Shown piece after piece: positions 16,460 to 24,979 of a DNA stretch of 64,000 nucleotides (positions within the stretch are counted from its first letter, which is position 1; every line of letters begins with the position of its first letter). A program made the position numbers and the translations under genes. Source of the stretch: Halomicrobium katesii DSM 19301 (GTDB lineage: Archaea; Halobacteriota; Halobacteria; Halobacteriales; Haloarculaceae); NCBI RefSeq assembly GCF_000379085.1, contig NZ_KB905378.1:78109-142108 (forward strand), in the 5' to 3' direction. The notes below the pieces were generated by a model, which ran no database searches, was not told where the DNA came from, and worked only from the letters and a program-made list of their open reading frames with translations.

Positions 16460-17275
16460 TCAATGGTTTCCGTCCATACTAGTACTGATCGGCTCCCAGT
16501 CGAAGTCCGCGAGCAAGCGCCGGAGTCGACCTGCCGTCTCGGAGAGGTTGTGGTAGTGCCGTAGCCGGTTCGTTCGCGGGAGCTGCTGATGGGGTTGGTG
16601 GGGGTCGAGTTCCCACGGGTGCAGGTAAAATACCACGTCCCGATCCCGCCCGATACGCCGCAGTCCACGCCGGAACAGCCGATACGGGATGAATCGGAAA
16701 TAGCCGCCACCTCCCCAGGGGATCGACATCGGTCCGACCTCCAGGGTCGGGAGCTGGATTTCAGTGAGTCCGTTTTCAAGGGTCGTGAACGTCGTTTCCT
16801 CGGTCACAGAGACACTCCCGTACCGGTCGTGACGGGCAGCGTAGCGGCTGGAGTCGTACTCGAACCCGAGGTCGGCGAGGATGTCTGCCGCCCACGGGGT
16901 GATCGAAAACGACGGGGCTCGATAACCCGTGACGGACTGGTCGACGATCGATTCTAGTACGTTCTTCGAGCGGGCCAGATCACGCCGGACGGCTTCGGCG
17001 TTCTGTTCGTACAGCAGCTTGTGGTTATAGCCGTGGCTCTCGACGTCGTGTCCCGCCGCCTCGATCAACTCGACGACGGTCGGGTGGCGGTCGGCGACCC
17101 ACCCCAGCACGAAAAACGTCGCTCGCGTATCGTACTCTGCCAGGAGATCGAGTAGCCGATTCACGTTCCGTTCCACCCGTGGCTCGTAGTCGTCCCACTG
17201 GTCAGGTTTGATCGCCGGCAAGACGTTGTGCGCGTGGAACCAATCCTCGACATCGAATGTCAGATAATACGTCAT
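16460..17275 (-). CDS. Polysaccharide deacetylase (NodB-homology domain)
   Basis: A 271-residue zinc-dependent deacetylase. LTFDVEDWFHAH gives the Asp-Asp pair of motif 1, DVESHGYNHKLLY the metal His residues of motif 2, and VTGYRAPSFSITPWA motif 3. VVFYLHPWELDP near the end is typical of the subgroup found with extracellular polysaccharide loci (DUF3473-like C-terminus). No signal peptide is seen, so the substrate may be a nucleotide- or lipid-linked sugar on the cytoplasmic side. Its ATG overlaps the stop of the upstream formyltransferase gene by 4 bases, so the two are translationally coupled; deacetylation followed by formylation of the same amino group is an attractive inference. Confidence 0.88.
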   Translation of the reverse strand: MTYYLTFDVEDWFHAHNVLPAIKPDQWDDYEPRVERNVNRLLDLLAEYDTRATFFVLGWVADRHPTVVELIEAAGHDVESHGYNHKLLYEQNAEAVRRDLARSKNVLESIVDQSVTGYRAPSFSITPWAADILADLGFEYDSSRYAARHDRYGSVSVTEETTFTTLENGLTEIQLPTLEVGPMSIPWGGGGYFRFIPYRLFRRGLRRIGRDRDVVFYLHPWELDPHQPHQQLPRTNRLRHYHNLSETAGRLRRLLADFDWEPISTSMDGNH

Positions 17276-18042
17276 AACAGGTGATTTCCTCGCTTCTGAA
17301 ACTCTCGACGCTCCTCGAGCGTCGGGAACGAGTAGTAGGTTCCGTCTCCGCCGATCGGTGTCAGGGAGGCAGTTCCCCGTTCGATCTCGTCGAGGACATC
17401 GGCCGCGAGCTTGCCACCCGTGCGTTTGCCTCTGATGATGACGTCGTCGAGTGAATCGTCCGGATGGATCGGACGCACGGACTCTTTCACTCGCTGGCCA
17501 CGGTCGATCTTCGGCGTCATCGTGTGAACCGTCACACCGAATTCACTCTCATCTTTGAACAACGCCCAGAACGTCGGGAACATACCCCGGTAGTCCGGAA
17601 GTTTCCCGGCGTGGACATTGATGCATCCCCACGTCGGTGCCTCCAGCAGGGGCTCGTCGAATATCTGGGGTGCTGACACTGACAAGACGATGTCGATCTC
17701 CTCGTTTTCCACCCACTCGACGTAGGCCGGATCGTTCACACTCTCCCGGTGCTCGAACGGGATCCCGTGGTCGGCCGCGATCGATGTGACTGAGTACTGT
17801 CCGCGCCCGAGCGTGTCGAGTGCAGTTCGACTGACGTACTGCAGGCCGCGAACGACGAAATTCCGGGGTCCGTAGAGCCGGAGCATACGTGAAACGAGTG
17901 AATGAAGCGGCTCGTCGAAGGCGTCGAGTAACGTGACCTCTCGTATCGAGATATCTTTCGAGAGCGTAGAGAGGAACGAGCGGAAAAATTCCGGCATATA
18001 GAACGGGTCGTCCTGTGTGACTACTGCGACACGTGTCACCAT
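17272..18042 (-). CDS. Formyltransferase-family protein (methionyl-tRNA formyltransferase-like, probably sugar-specific)
   Basis: About 256 residues. CINVHAGKLPDYRGMFPTFWA carries the Asn-x-His catalytic pair, and the SDR-like HTMTPKIDRGQ segment supplies the region with the Asp of hydroxymethyl/formyl transferases using 10-formyl-tetrahydrofolate. The start at 18042 (MVTRVAVVTQDDPFYMPEF) is preferred; the frame is open further up but the extra 48 residues are not family-like. Archaea do not formylate initiator Met-tRNA, and the gene lies among glycan genes, so formylation of an amino sugar is the better reading. It overlaps the deacetylase gene by 4 bases. Confidence 0.82.
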   Translation of the reverse strand: MVTRVAVVTQDDPFYMPEFFRSFLSTLSKDISIREVTLLDAFDEPLHSLVSRMLRLYGPRNFVVRGLQYVSRTALDTLGRGQYSVTSIAADHGIPFEHRESVNDPAYVEWVENEEIDIVLSVSAPQIFDEPLLEAPTWGCINVHAGKLPDYRGMFPTFWALFKDESEFGVTVHTMTPKIDRGQRVKESVRPIHPDDSLDDVIIRGKRTGGKLAADVLDEIERGTASLTPIGGDGTYYSFPTLEERREFQKRGNHLL

Positions 18043-18240
18043 CGTACCCGGTGCTATCAGGGATACAAACAAAAGGTTATCTATCAACTGACCGGTGGGG
18101 ATCGCGCCACTGTGTGGCGGTCCGAAGCCATGATTCAGCGGCGTCGGAACCGACGTGGCGAGATCAGATCGAGAACGTCGTCCCATTCGCTGCTCGCGCC
18201 CTCCTTGCTCACTACGCTGGCTGGTTGCCCCTCGAATCCG

Positions 18241-20607
18241 CTACCCGGAAACCGTGATACGAGTGCCGTTTCTGATCGCTCGTTCCGGAACGACGACGCG
18301 GGTCGTCGAGTTGTCGGTCTGGATCACGTATTCACCGGGATACGCGACACCGACCGCGTAATTCCCGCGCAGTTGGCCCTGCTGGGCTTGATGCGCTCGC
18401 GTTACGCGCTCGTACCTGAAGGAGACGCCCGAGACGTTGTGTCGCGAGACCAGCGTGACCGTCGCGTTGTGGCGCGCTTCACCGGCGATAACCGCGCCTG
18501 GCACGAGCTGATAGACGACGTATCGCCCGGTGTCAGAGACATGGATCGCTCGATAGTGCCGGACCCCGCTGTTCCGTTCCGTTCGACTGCCGTACGCCTC
18601 TGTTAGCTGTCCGACGGTCCCGTTGTCTGGTGGTAGCACCTGTCGGTCGATGACGACGTATCCGACGCGTCCACGGAACTCTGCGTATGCATTACTCGGA
18701 TTCTCTCCGCGGATAAATTTCGGATACGTATTCCGCGCGTAGTTGTATCCTTTCGACTGCCCGTTCACGTAATAATTGAACACTCGGTTCTGTGACCAGC
18801 GACTGAGGACGTAGTTTTCGGGGTATTGCTGACCGAGCGAGGACGAGTGGTTACTGATGACCGTCGCTGTCTCGTATCTCTCGTCGTCAATCCTGACCTG
18901 GTCGTGTTTGATCGCACTCTGGGCGAGACCGGGGCCACCGATTAGAGCGAACAGCACTACCAGCGACAGGATCGTCTGGCGGTTGTTCGGTATCGTGAGC
19001 GGGACGGCGTCTCCTTCGCTGAGTGAGACTGGCCGGATGATGTCGACCCAGTCTCCGAGCCAGCAGAAGCCAGCGCCGGTAAAGACTGAGAGGAATGCGG
19101 CGAGTTCACCGGCAAATCGGACTTGGATGATCGACAGAACGAGGAAGTAGAGAGTGTACACACTCATCATTTGCCACTTGACGTCCGTCCGGTGGGCGAC
19201 CTGCAAGGAAACCAGGACCGGAAGCGCGATCAGGAGCGAGAACCCGAGCAGGAGGATCGAAGCCAACGACGAATTGCTGAAGAGACCGACGGTTTCCGCG
19301 ATGTTCGCATCAATAAAGAGGAAGTCGATACCAGAAATAAGTCGATTCCAGAGTCCCGGCAACGCCGTTCTGAACGTGAGAACGACGGCCGCTGTGACAG
19401 TGACGAACGCGAGACCCAAATGACGACTTTCACCGGTCGTGCGGTGTATTGCTTCCGCGGTGAGCACGAGCGAGACGACGCCGGCCACGATAACAACCGG
19501 TGCAATCGCCACACGCAGTGATTGCCAGCCGAGTATCGAATGCGTGGCGACGACGACACCCGCTCCGAGCGCGAACCCTGCGAGGGCTGGGAGGGACGCT
19601 GGCAGTGGCGATCTATCGGCAGCGACGTCTAGAACTGCTTTGACGACGATCGCGACAGCGGTCGCACCGACGAGAAGTGGGCCGGCTTCCCACGCGAGCG
19701 TCTGTCCAGCGATACTCAGCCCCAGCACGACCGCGAGCGCCCAGTTATGGGACGACCAGTCGTCTCGATCTCCCACTGTCGCCAACTGCAGCATCACCAG
19801 TCCAGAGAGCGTCAGCCACAAATAATCGAACGCGTGGTGATCGGCGAATCCCAGTCCGGTGCGGAATGCGTGCGCCGGAAGCACTGCGAACATCACGACG
19901 CTGGCGAGACCGATCCGCCGATCGCCTGTCGTCTCTACTGCGAGTGAATAGACGAAAACGGCGGTGACACCTGCTACTCCGACCGGATACCAGGCCAAAA
20001 CGTGCCCCACGCTCCGAACGGTCCCACCGGCCACGTCGGCGAACAGCCAAAGTGTCGCGACCAACAACGGCTCACCACGGAGAGCCCCGGACGATAAGGA
20101 CGCCAACGATTGCAGACTCAACGGGGTCTGGCCGCTGAAAACCAACTGCTCGACGAGAAACCGATAGAAGTACGCGTCGTTTCCGGAGAGTACGATATTC
20201 GACCCTCGATAGACACCCTCGACCGGAATACTCCGGACGAGAACGACGAAAACGAGTGCCCCGAGTAACGCACGGCTGCTCGGTGCGAGGAAATCCGTCG
20301 ATTGCGTCCAGTCGGAGAGCGACTGCCGGGGCTGACCGTCAACAGAACCGGGTGCCCGCGGCCCCTCCTCGACGGGCCCGCCGCCGAGTGTTCGGTCGAC
20401 TGCCTCCGGATCCGCGAGACGATATTCGTCGCCGGCGGACTCGACGACCTCTCGAGAAATAAGTTCGCCAAATTTGCCAGAATCGACAGACACGTCATCG
20501 AACGACCAGGTGTCGTGGGTCGCATCGACTCGGGCAATCTCTCTGAGAGCGTCCCGTAGGTCCGGTCGCTCGTCGAGAAGGTCCTGAACCTCGCCCTCGT
20601 TGCTCAT
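18241..20607 (-). CDS. STT3/AglB-like integral membrane protein without WWDYG motif
   Basis: A 788-residue protein. Residues 1-80 are a soluble, helical, winged-helix-like leader (LLDERPDLRDALREIARVD), followed by an acidic linker. About 12-13 membrane helices then run from residue 110 to 540. SGNDAYFYRFLVEQLV matches the first external-loop motif (metal-binding Asp) of STT3 oligosaccharyltransferases and TGLGFADHHAFDYLWL the DHH motif. The globular C-terminus starts with YPENYVLSRWSQNRVFNYYV where AglB proteins normally have WWDYGHW. It therefore looks like an AglB relative whose sequon-binding motif has changed. Role inferred: glycan transfer to another acceptor. The ATG at 20607 has a TATA-like box about 28 bases upstream. 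Confidence 0.75.
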   Translation of the reverse strand: MSNEGEVQDLLDERPDLRDALREIARVDATHDTWSFDDVSVDSGKFGELISREVVESAGDEYRLADPEAVDRTLGGGPVEEGPRAPGSVDGQPRQSLSDWTQSTDFLAPSSRALLGALVFVVLVRSIPVEGVYRGSNIVLSGNDAYFYRFLVEQLVFSGQTPLSLQSLASLSSGALRGEPLLVATLWLFADVAGGTVRSVGHVLAWYPVGVAGVTAVFVYSLAVETTGDRRIGLASVVMFAVLPAHAFRTGLGFADHHAFDYLWLTLSGLVMLQLATVGDRDDWSSHNWALAVVLGLSIAGQTLAWEAGPLLVGATAVAIVVKAVLDVAADRSPLPASLPALAGFALGAGVVVATHSILGWQSLRVAIAPVVIVAGVVSLVLTAEAIHRTTGESRHLGLAFVTVTAAVVLTFRTALPGLWNRLISGIDFLFIDANIAETVGLFSNSSLASILLLGFSLLIALPVLVSLQVAHRTDVKWQMMSVYTLYFLVLSIIQVRFAGELAAFLSVFTGAGFCWLGDWVDIIRPVSLSEGDAVPLTIPNNRQTILSLVVLFALIGGPGLAQSAIKHDQVRIDDERYETATVISNHSSSLGQQYPENYVLSRWSQNRVFNYYVNGQSKGYNYARNTYPKFIRGENPSNAYAEFRGRVGYVVIDRQVLPPDNGTVGQLTEAYGSRTERNSGVRHYRAIHVSDTGRYVVYQLVPGAVIAGEARHNATVTLVSRHNVSGVSFRYERVTRAHQAQQGQLRGNYAVGVAYPGEYVIQTDNSTTRVVVPERAIRNGTRITVSG

Positions 20608-20630
20608 ATCTCCAGTCTCGCTACTCCTCC

Positions 20631-20639
20631 GAATAAAAA
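20631..20639 (-). promoter_or_regulatory. TATA-like box of the STT3-like gene
   Basis: TTTTTATTC on the minus strand is centred about 28 bases before the ATG at 20607. With the box at 20826 on the other strand it marks a divergent promoter region of about 250 bases that holds no gene. Confidence 0.45.
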
Positions 20640-20825
20640 CACCGACTTGTGTAAATTCACAGGACAACTGGACTGTCGTCGCCACGATTCTTTTGCAGGA
20701 GTTTCGCTGCACCAGTCCGGAATCTCGGGTCGCTCCGTCGCCGCTCGCTGAGAGATCTGCGCTTCGAATAACGGACGAGCGGCTGTGCGATCCGTCATCG
20801 GAGTAGCGACCCGGCGGAGGAACAG

Positions 20826-20833
20826 CTAAATAT
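20826..20833 (+). promoter_or_regulatory. TATA-like box of the small membrane protein gene
   Basis: CTAAATAT is centred about 24 bases before the ATG at 20854, which supports leaderless transcription and the reality of this short gene. Confidence 0.45.
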
Positions 20834-20853
20834 CCCCGGGACGCTCCTCGAAT

Positions 20854-21111
20854 ATGGAGGTCTCCGAGAACACTGTGGGATCGTTGTACTCGTCCGCTAG
20901 CGACTCTGATATCGTTTGGGGCCTTCTCTCGGTTCTCTCGGGGTTGTTCCTGTTCGCAGTCATCTCGTTCGTCATTGTCGCAACCGACGCGTCGTTTCAC
21001 TCGAACTTTCGATGGGTGATCCGCGTCGTCTTGCTCCCGTACGCACTCGGTGCGAGCGTACTCCTCCTCGCTCCGTTCTTCGCACTGTTCTCGCGGCTTT
21101 CCGCACGCTAG
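20854..21111 (+). CDS. Small membrane protein, function unknown
   Basis: An 85-residue protein with two predicted membrane helices (about residues 22-43, LLSVLSGLFLFAVISFVIVA, and 53-80, VVLLPYALGASVLLLAPFFA). The first 20 residues are acidic and Ser-rich. A TATA-like box stands at the right spacing. I do not recognise the family. It lies divergent to the STT3-like gene, with another membrane protein gene 318 bases downstream in the same direction. The intervening bases 21112-21429 contain no convincing gene. Confidence 0.6.
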   Translation: MEVSENTVGSLYSSASDSDIVWGLLSVLSGLFLFAVISFVIVATDASFHSNFRWVIRVVLLPYALGASVLLLAPFFALFSRLSAR

Positions 21112-21429
21112 GGGTAGCGAACGTGATTCGAGCCGAGGCACGCCACTCGCGTGGGTCACTCGGATCCGACCTCCATCGGACTCCGACGACTCCGGGTCAC
21201 GACGGTGCTGTCGCCGGCCCGGCGCGGCCGAACACGTTTGACAGAGATCGGGTGCGTCGTTTCGCCGCCCGACGGCGACTATCGACACCGTGGCAATCGG
21301 TCCACCATCGGAATCCGAGCCGAGACAGCCCCACTCGCCGGGCGATGACATCGTCGATACCGTGGTTCGCTTCACACGACGGCCCCTGAGTGCAGTGGAT
21401 TTATTATCTTTGCCGCTCATATCACGGCG

Positions 21430-21948
21430 ATGGATGAGCGCGGTGACGCTGTGCGAACCACAGATGACGGAACGAACGGTCACACGGCGCTCTGGGGAAT
21501 CTCTCCGAGAACCGCTGTCGATTGGACTCGAAAATTCCTGCTGGGCCTGCTGATTCTGTTCCCACCCGCCATTCTGATCCTTCTGTTCTGGAAGATCCTC
21601 TTGGAGGGAATGCCAGGATTCTCGCTGCAGCGAATCTACCCCGCGATACTGCTACTGATCGGGATTTGTTTGCTTTATTTCAACCACAGAGACAGTCGTA
21701 GAAACGGCGTTCGGCGGGCGCTCTACGCCGAGCTGGACACCCTCGCGACGGCCGGTGACGGAGAGTCCGTCCCGACGACGGTATACGAGCGAAACGCCGA
21801 CCAACTCGGTCTGCTCACCGATCAGGAGATCCGGGCGGTGACTGCGTTTTACGGTCCCGCCGTTGCGAACGACGACATCGACACGGAGCGACTTGCTCGA
21901 GCCCAGCGGTCGTTACGGGAACACTTGGACGGCGAAATCGATCACTGA
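21430..21948 (+). CDS. Membrane protein with acidic cytoplasmic tail, function unknown
   Basis: A 172-residue protein. Residues 35-60 (FLLGLLILFPPAILILLFW) and about 68-86 (IYPAILLLIGICLLYF) form two membrane helices; the remaining half is soluble, helical and acidic with no motif I recognise. A TTTATTA box about 30 bases before the ATG supports it. Its 3' end overlaps the end of the convergent asparagine-synthase-like gene by 7 bases. Confidence 0.65.
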   Translation: MDERGDAVRTTDDGTNGHTALWGISPRTAVDWTRKFLLGLLILFPPAILILLFWKILLEGMPGFSLQRIYPAILLLIGICLLYFNHRDSRRNGVRRALYAELDTLATAGDGESVPTTVYERNADQLGLLTDQEIRAVTAFYGPAVANDDIDTERLARAQRSLREHLDGEIDH

Positions 21949-23834
21949 AGATGTTCTTCGACCCACAGTGAGAGCACGACGATCGCCCAGAGACGGGACC
22001 AGTGGACGGTATCACGGGAAAACTCGGTCTGCAGTTGCCGAGCGGAACGATGATCTACCGGCGTATTGCGGAGCCGATCTTGATCCAGTGCGTCGTCGAC
22101 GACGTCCGCCAGGTCCGATTCGAGCCACTCTCCGAAGGGGAACGTGAACCCCGTCTTCTCCCGATCGATGATGGTGTCGGGAAGTGTCTCCCGCAGGGCT
22201 TCTTTGAGCAGCGTTTTTCCCTGCCAGCACTCCGTCTGGGCTCCCATCACTCGTGAGACCAGCCGCGAATCGAGGAACGGCACCCGTGTTTCGAGAGAAT
22301 GCGCCATGCTCATCATATCCGTGTCTTTGAGCAACTGATTGTGCAGATACCACCCGAGTTCAGCGTTGGCAACGCGGGCTTCGGGACTCGCGGTTTCCGG
22401 GCTTTCGAAGGGCCCTGTCGCCGGGGTGGGCATGCTATCGGTCGCAGACCCGAGTAACCGCTTTCGCCACCGGTGGGGCACGATCCCTCGCACCGCGAGA
22501 TACGCCCCCTCGAAGGCGTCGTCCGATCGGAGGACTGTCGCGAGCGCACCAACTCGTTGGTCGTTCCTCCGGTCTGCGACGGCATCGAGCAGAGTAGCGA
22601 CCGGCCGTCGTATCCAGGCTGGGAGGCTATTCGTCAGACGTCCGATGCGATACAGCGCCGGGACCTGCCGGAAGGTATCGTACCCACAGAACAACTCGTC
22701 GCCGCCGACGCCTGAGAGCGCGACCGAGACACCGTCCTCCGCAGCGATCTTTGACACGAAATACGTATTGATGCCGTCGATGGTCGGCTGGTCCATCGTT
22801 TCGATGATGTTCGGTATCTCCTCTTTGACATCGTCTGCACGTATCGTCCGGGCGGTGTGTTCGGTCCCGAGTCGCTCCGCGACCTGTTCGGCGTAACTCC
22901 CCTCAGAATACGCTGTCTCTTCGAAGTCGATCGAGTACGTCCTGAGATTCGCCGCAGTCTCTCCGCTGACGTCCCGCATCAAAGCGACCAGTGACGAGGA
23001 ATCGAGTCCACCCGATAGAAACGCACCCACTGGGACGTCGCTTCGCAGACGGAGTTCTACACTCTCCCGTAGCGCCTCGAACACTTCGTCTGGTGTCGGT
23101 GCTTCCTTTCGAGTAGTCGATGGCGACCAGTACCGCTCGACCTCGCGGGATCCGGTCGCTGGATCGTAGACGAGTTTCGATCCGGCCGGGAGGGACTCGA
23201 TGTCCGCGAGGATCGTTCGTGTGGCCGGAACTGACCCGAGTGCGAGGAACTGTTCGACTGCTCTGGGATCTAGTTCTGCCCTCGTCGTGTCTGCGGCCAG
23301 CAGCGATGTAACCTCGGAGGCGAACGTCAACCGCTGGCCGGTACAGTCGTAGTACAGCGGTTTGATACCGAGCCGATCCCGTGCCGCGAACAACGTGCCC
23401 GATTGCGGATCCCAGATCCCGAACGCGAACATGCCACGAAAGCGCTCGACGCAGTCGGTCCCGTACTCCTGATACGAACGGAGGAGCACCTCAGTGTCCG
23501 TGTCGGATCGAAACGAATAGCCCGCCGCCCTCAGCTCTTCACGGAGTTCCCGGTAATTGTAGATCTCACCGTTGTAGACGACGACGACACCATCTTCGGT
23601 CACGAAGGGCTGGTTGCCCGCAGCGGAGAGATCGAGGATACTCAACCGGCGGTTTCCGAGGGCAATCGGCACCTCACCATTGGGGAGGGCACTTTCCGTC
23701 GTGATCTTCCCGTCCCCCTCCAGATATATCCCCCAGTCGTCGGGGCCTCGATCCGTCAGACTACACAGCCCGTTCCACGCGTCTTCGGTGGCGACTGCCG
23801 TTGAGGTGCTTACAAACCCCCAGATACCACACAT
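21942..23834 (-). CDS. asnB: Asparagine synthetase (glutamine-hydrolysing) family amidotransferase, copy 1
   Basis: A 630-residue class II glutamine amidotransferase. Met-Cys at residues 1-2 gives the glutaminase nucleophile, with NGEIYNYRELREEL and SDTDTEVLLRSYQEYG in the N-terminal domain. The synthetase domain has the ATP pyrophosphatase loop FLSGGLDSSSLVALM and ALSGVGGDELFCGYDTF. In surface-glycan clusters such enzymes often amidate sugar carboxylates (WbpS-like) and not aspartate. A second copy at 30195 and the UDP-ManNAcA route (wecB, wecC) make uronic-acid amidation plausible. It lies 2 bases downstream of the UDP-glucuronate decarboxylase-like gene. Confidence 0.9.
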   Translation of the reverse strand: MCGIWGFVSTSTAVATEDAWNGLCSLTDRGPDDWGIYLEGDGKITTESALPNGEVPIALGNRRLSILDLSAAGNQPFVTEDGVVVVYNGEIYNYRELREELRAAGYSFRSDTDTEVLLRSYQEYGTDCVERFRGMFAFGIWDPQSGTLFAARDRLGIKPLYYDCTGQRLTFASEVTSLLAADTTRAELDPRAVEQFLALGSVPATRTILADIESLPAGSKLVYDPATGSREVERYWSPSTTRKEAPTPDEVFEALRESVELRLRSDVPVGAFLSGGLDSSSLVALMRDVSGETAANLRTYSIDFEETAYSEGSYAEQVAERLGTEHTARTIRADDVKEEIPNIIETMDQPTIDGINTYFVSKIAAEDGVSVALSGVGGDELFCGYDTFRQVPALYRIGRLTNSLPAWIRRPVATLLDAVADRRNDQRVGALATVLRSDDAFEGAYLAVRGIVPHRWRKRLLGSATDSMPTPATGPFESPETASPEARVANAELGWYLHNQLLKDTDMMSMAHSLETRVPFLDSRLVSRVMGAQTECWQGKTLLKEALRETLPDTIIDREKTGFTFPFGEWLESDLADVVDDALDQDRLRNTPVDHRSARQLQTEFSRDTVHWSRLWAIVVLSLWVEEHLQ

Positions 23835-23836
23835 CG

Positions 23837-24832
23837 TCAGTTGTCGGTTACCTGGGCCGTTTGTTCGTCTCCATCACGCTGGTCCGCAAAATGTTCGACG
23901 GTCTTCCGAATCCCCGTCCCGAGGTCGACAGTCGGTTCCCAGTCGAGGATTTCCTTCGCCTTCGAAATATCCGGCTGTCGCAGGTCCGGATCGTCCTTCG
24001 GTCGTGACTCGTAGGTCAACGTCGACGACGAGTCGACGATGTCGACGACCGTCTCTCCTAACTCCTCGATGGTAATCTCGTTCGTGTGGCCCAGGTTCAG
24101 GACGTCACCCGCCATCGCGTCAGTCTCCGCGATCCGTCGAACCCCCTCGACGAGGTCGGAGACGTAACAAAAAGTCCGCGTCTGCTGTCCGTCGCCGTGG
24201 ATTGTCAGGTCCTTCCCGGAGAGTGCCTGGTCGAGGAACGTCGGAATCACTCGCCCGTCGGACGGGCGCATTTGGGGGCCATACGTGTTGAAGATCCGTA
24301 CCGTCCGAATGTCGATATCAGTTTGCTCGATGTAGGCCCGGGCCAGCGCTTCAGAAAATCGCTTCCCTTCATCGTACGGCGCTCGAATGCCGCGAATGTT
24401 CACGTTCCCGTTGTAAGACTCCGTCTGCGGATGTGTCTTTGGATTTCCGTAGACCTCACTGGTCGAAGCGAGCACGACCGTCGCATCGTATTCGAGTGCC
24501 CATTCGAATGCGTTCCGCGCACCGAGGCTGTTCGTCATCGCGATCTGGATCGAGTAGTCTTCGAAGTCAGTCGGGCTCGCTCGCGATGCAAAATGATAGA
24601 GTTGGTCGACAGCGTCGAAATCAGGAAACGGATCACGGACGTCGTGTGTGACCTGCTCTAACGACGGATCGTCGATATGTTTCAAGTTCTCTTGCCGGCC
24701 ACTACTGTAGTTGTCGAGCGTCGTAACGCGAAATCCGTCGTCGAGTAGACGCTCCACGAGATGACTCCCGACGAATCCTGATCCGCCTGTCACGACGGCA
24801 TGTGGCTGGTTTTGCCTTTCGGTTTCAGACAT
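23837..24832 (-). CDS. UDP-glucuronate decarboxylase-like SDR (UDP-xylose synthase type)
   Basis: A 331-residue extended short-chain dehydrogenase. The NAD site is VVTGGSGFVGSHLVERL; the active site has STSEVYGNP and YDEGKRFSEAL (Tyr-x3-Lys). TESYNGNVNIRGIRAPYDEG and the RIFNTYGPQMRPSDGRVIPTF segment match UDP-glucuronate decarboxylases closely (the Gly-Asn-Val-Asn and Arg-Pro-x-Asp-Gly-Arg-Val pieces). It would give UDP-xylose from UDP-GlcA, though no UDP-glucose dehydrogenase other than the wecC homologue is in the window. Operon with asnB downstream. Confidence 0.82.
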   Translation of the reverse strand: MSETERQNQPHAVVTGGSGFVGSHLVERLLDDGFRVTTLDNYSSGRQENLKHIDDPSLEQVTHDVRDPFPDFDAVDQLYHFASRASPTDFEDYSIQIAMTNSLGARNAFEWALEYDATVVLASTSEVYGNPKTHPQTESYNGNVNIRGIRAPYDEGKRFSEALARAYIEQTDIDIRTVRIFNTYGPQMRPSDGRVIPTFLDQALSGKDLTIHGDGQQTRTFCYVSDLVEGVRRIAETDAMAGDVLNLGHTNEITIEELGETVVDIVDSSSTLTYESRPKDDPDLRQPDISKAKEILDWEPTVDLGTGIRKTVEHFADQRDGDEQTAQVTDN

Positions 24833-24979
24833 CGATCAGACCCCACGAAGACGAAAAACCGATCGTGCACTGCGACTCAAACCTGCGCTCTCTGTCGCCG
24901 ATATCTATAACGCACATTTGGGCTTCGTTGGAAACCAATCGATAATACTGTTACGGATTCGAAGGTTCCCCGCCTTCTC

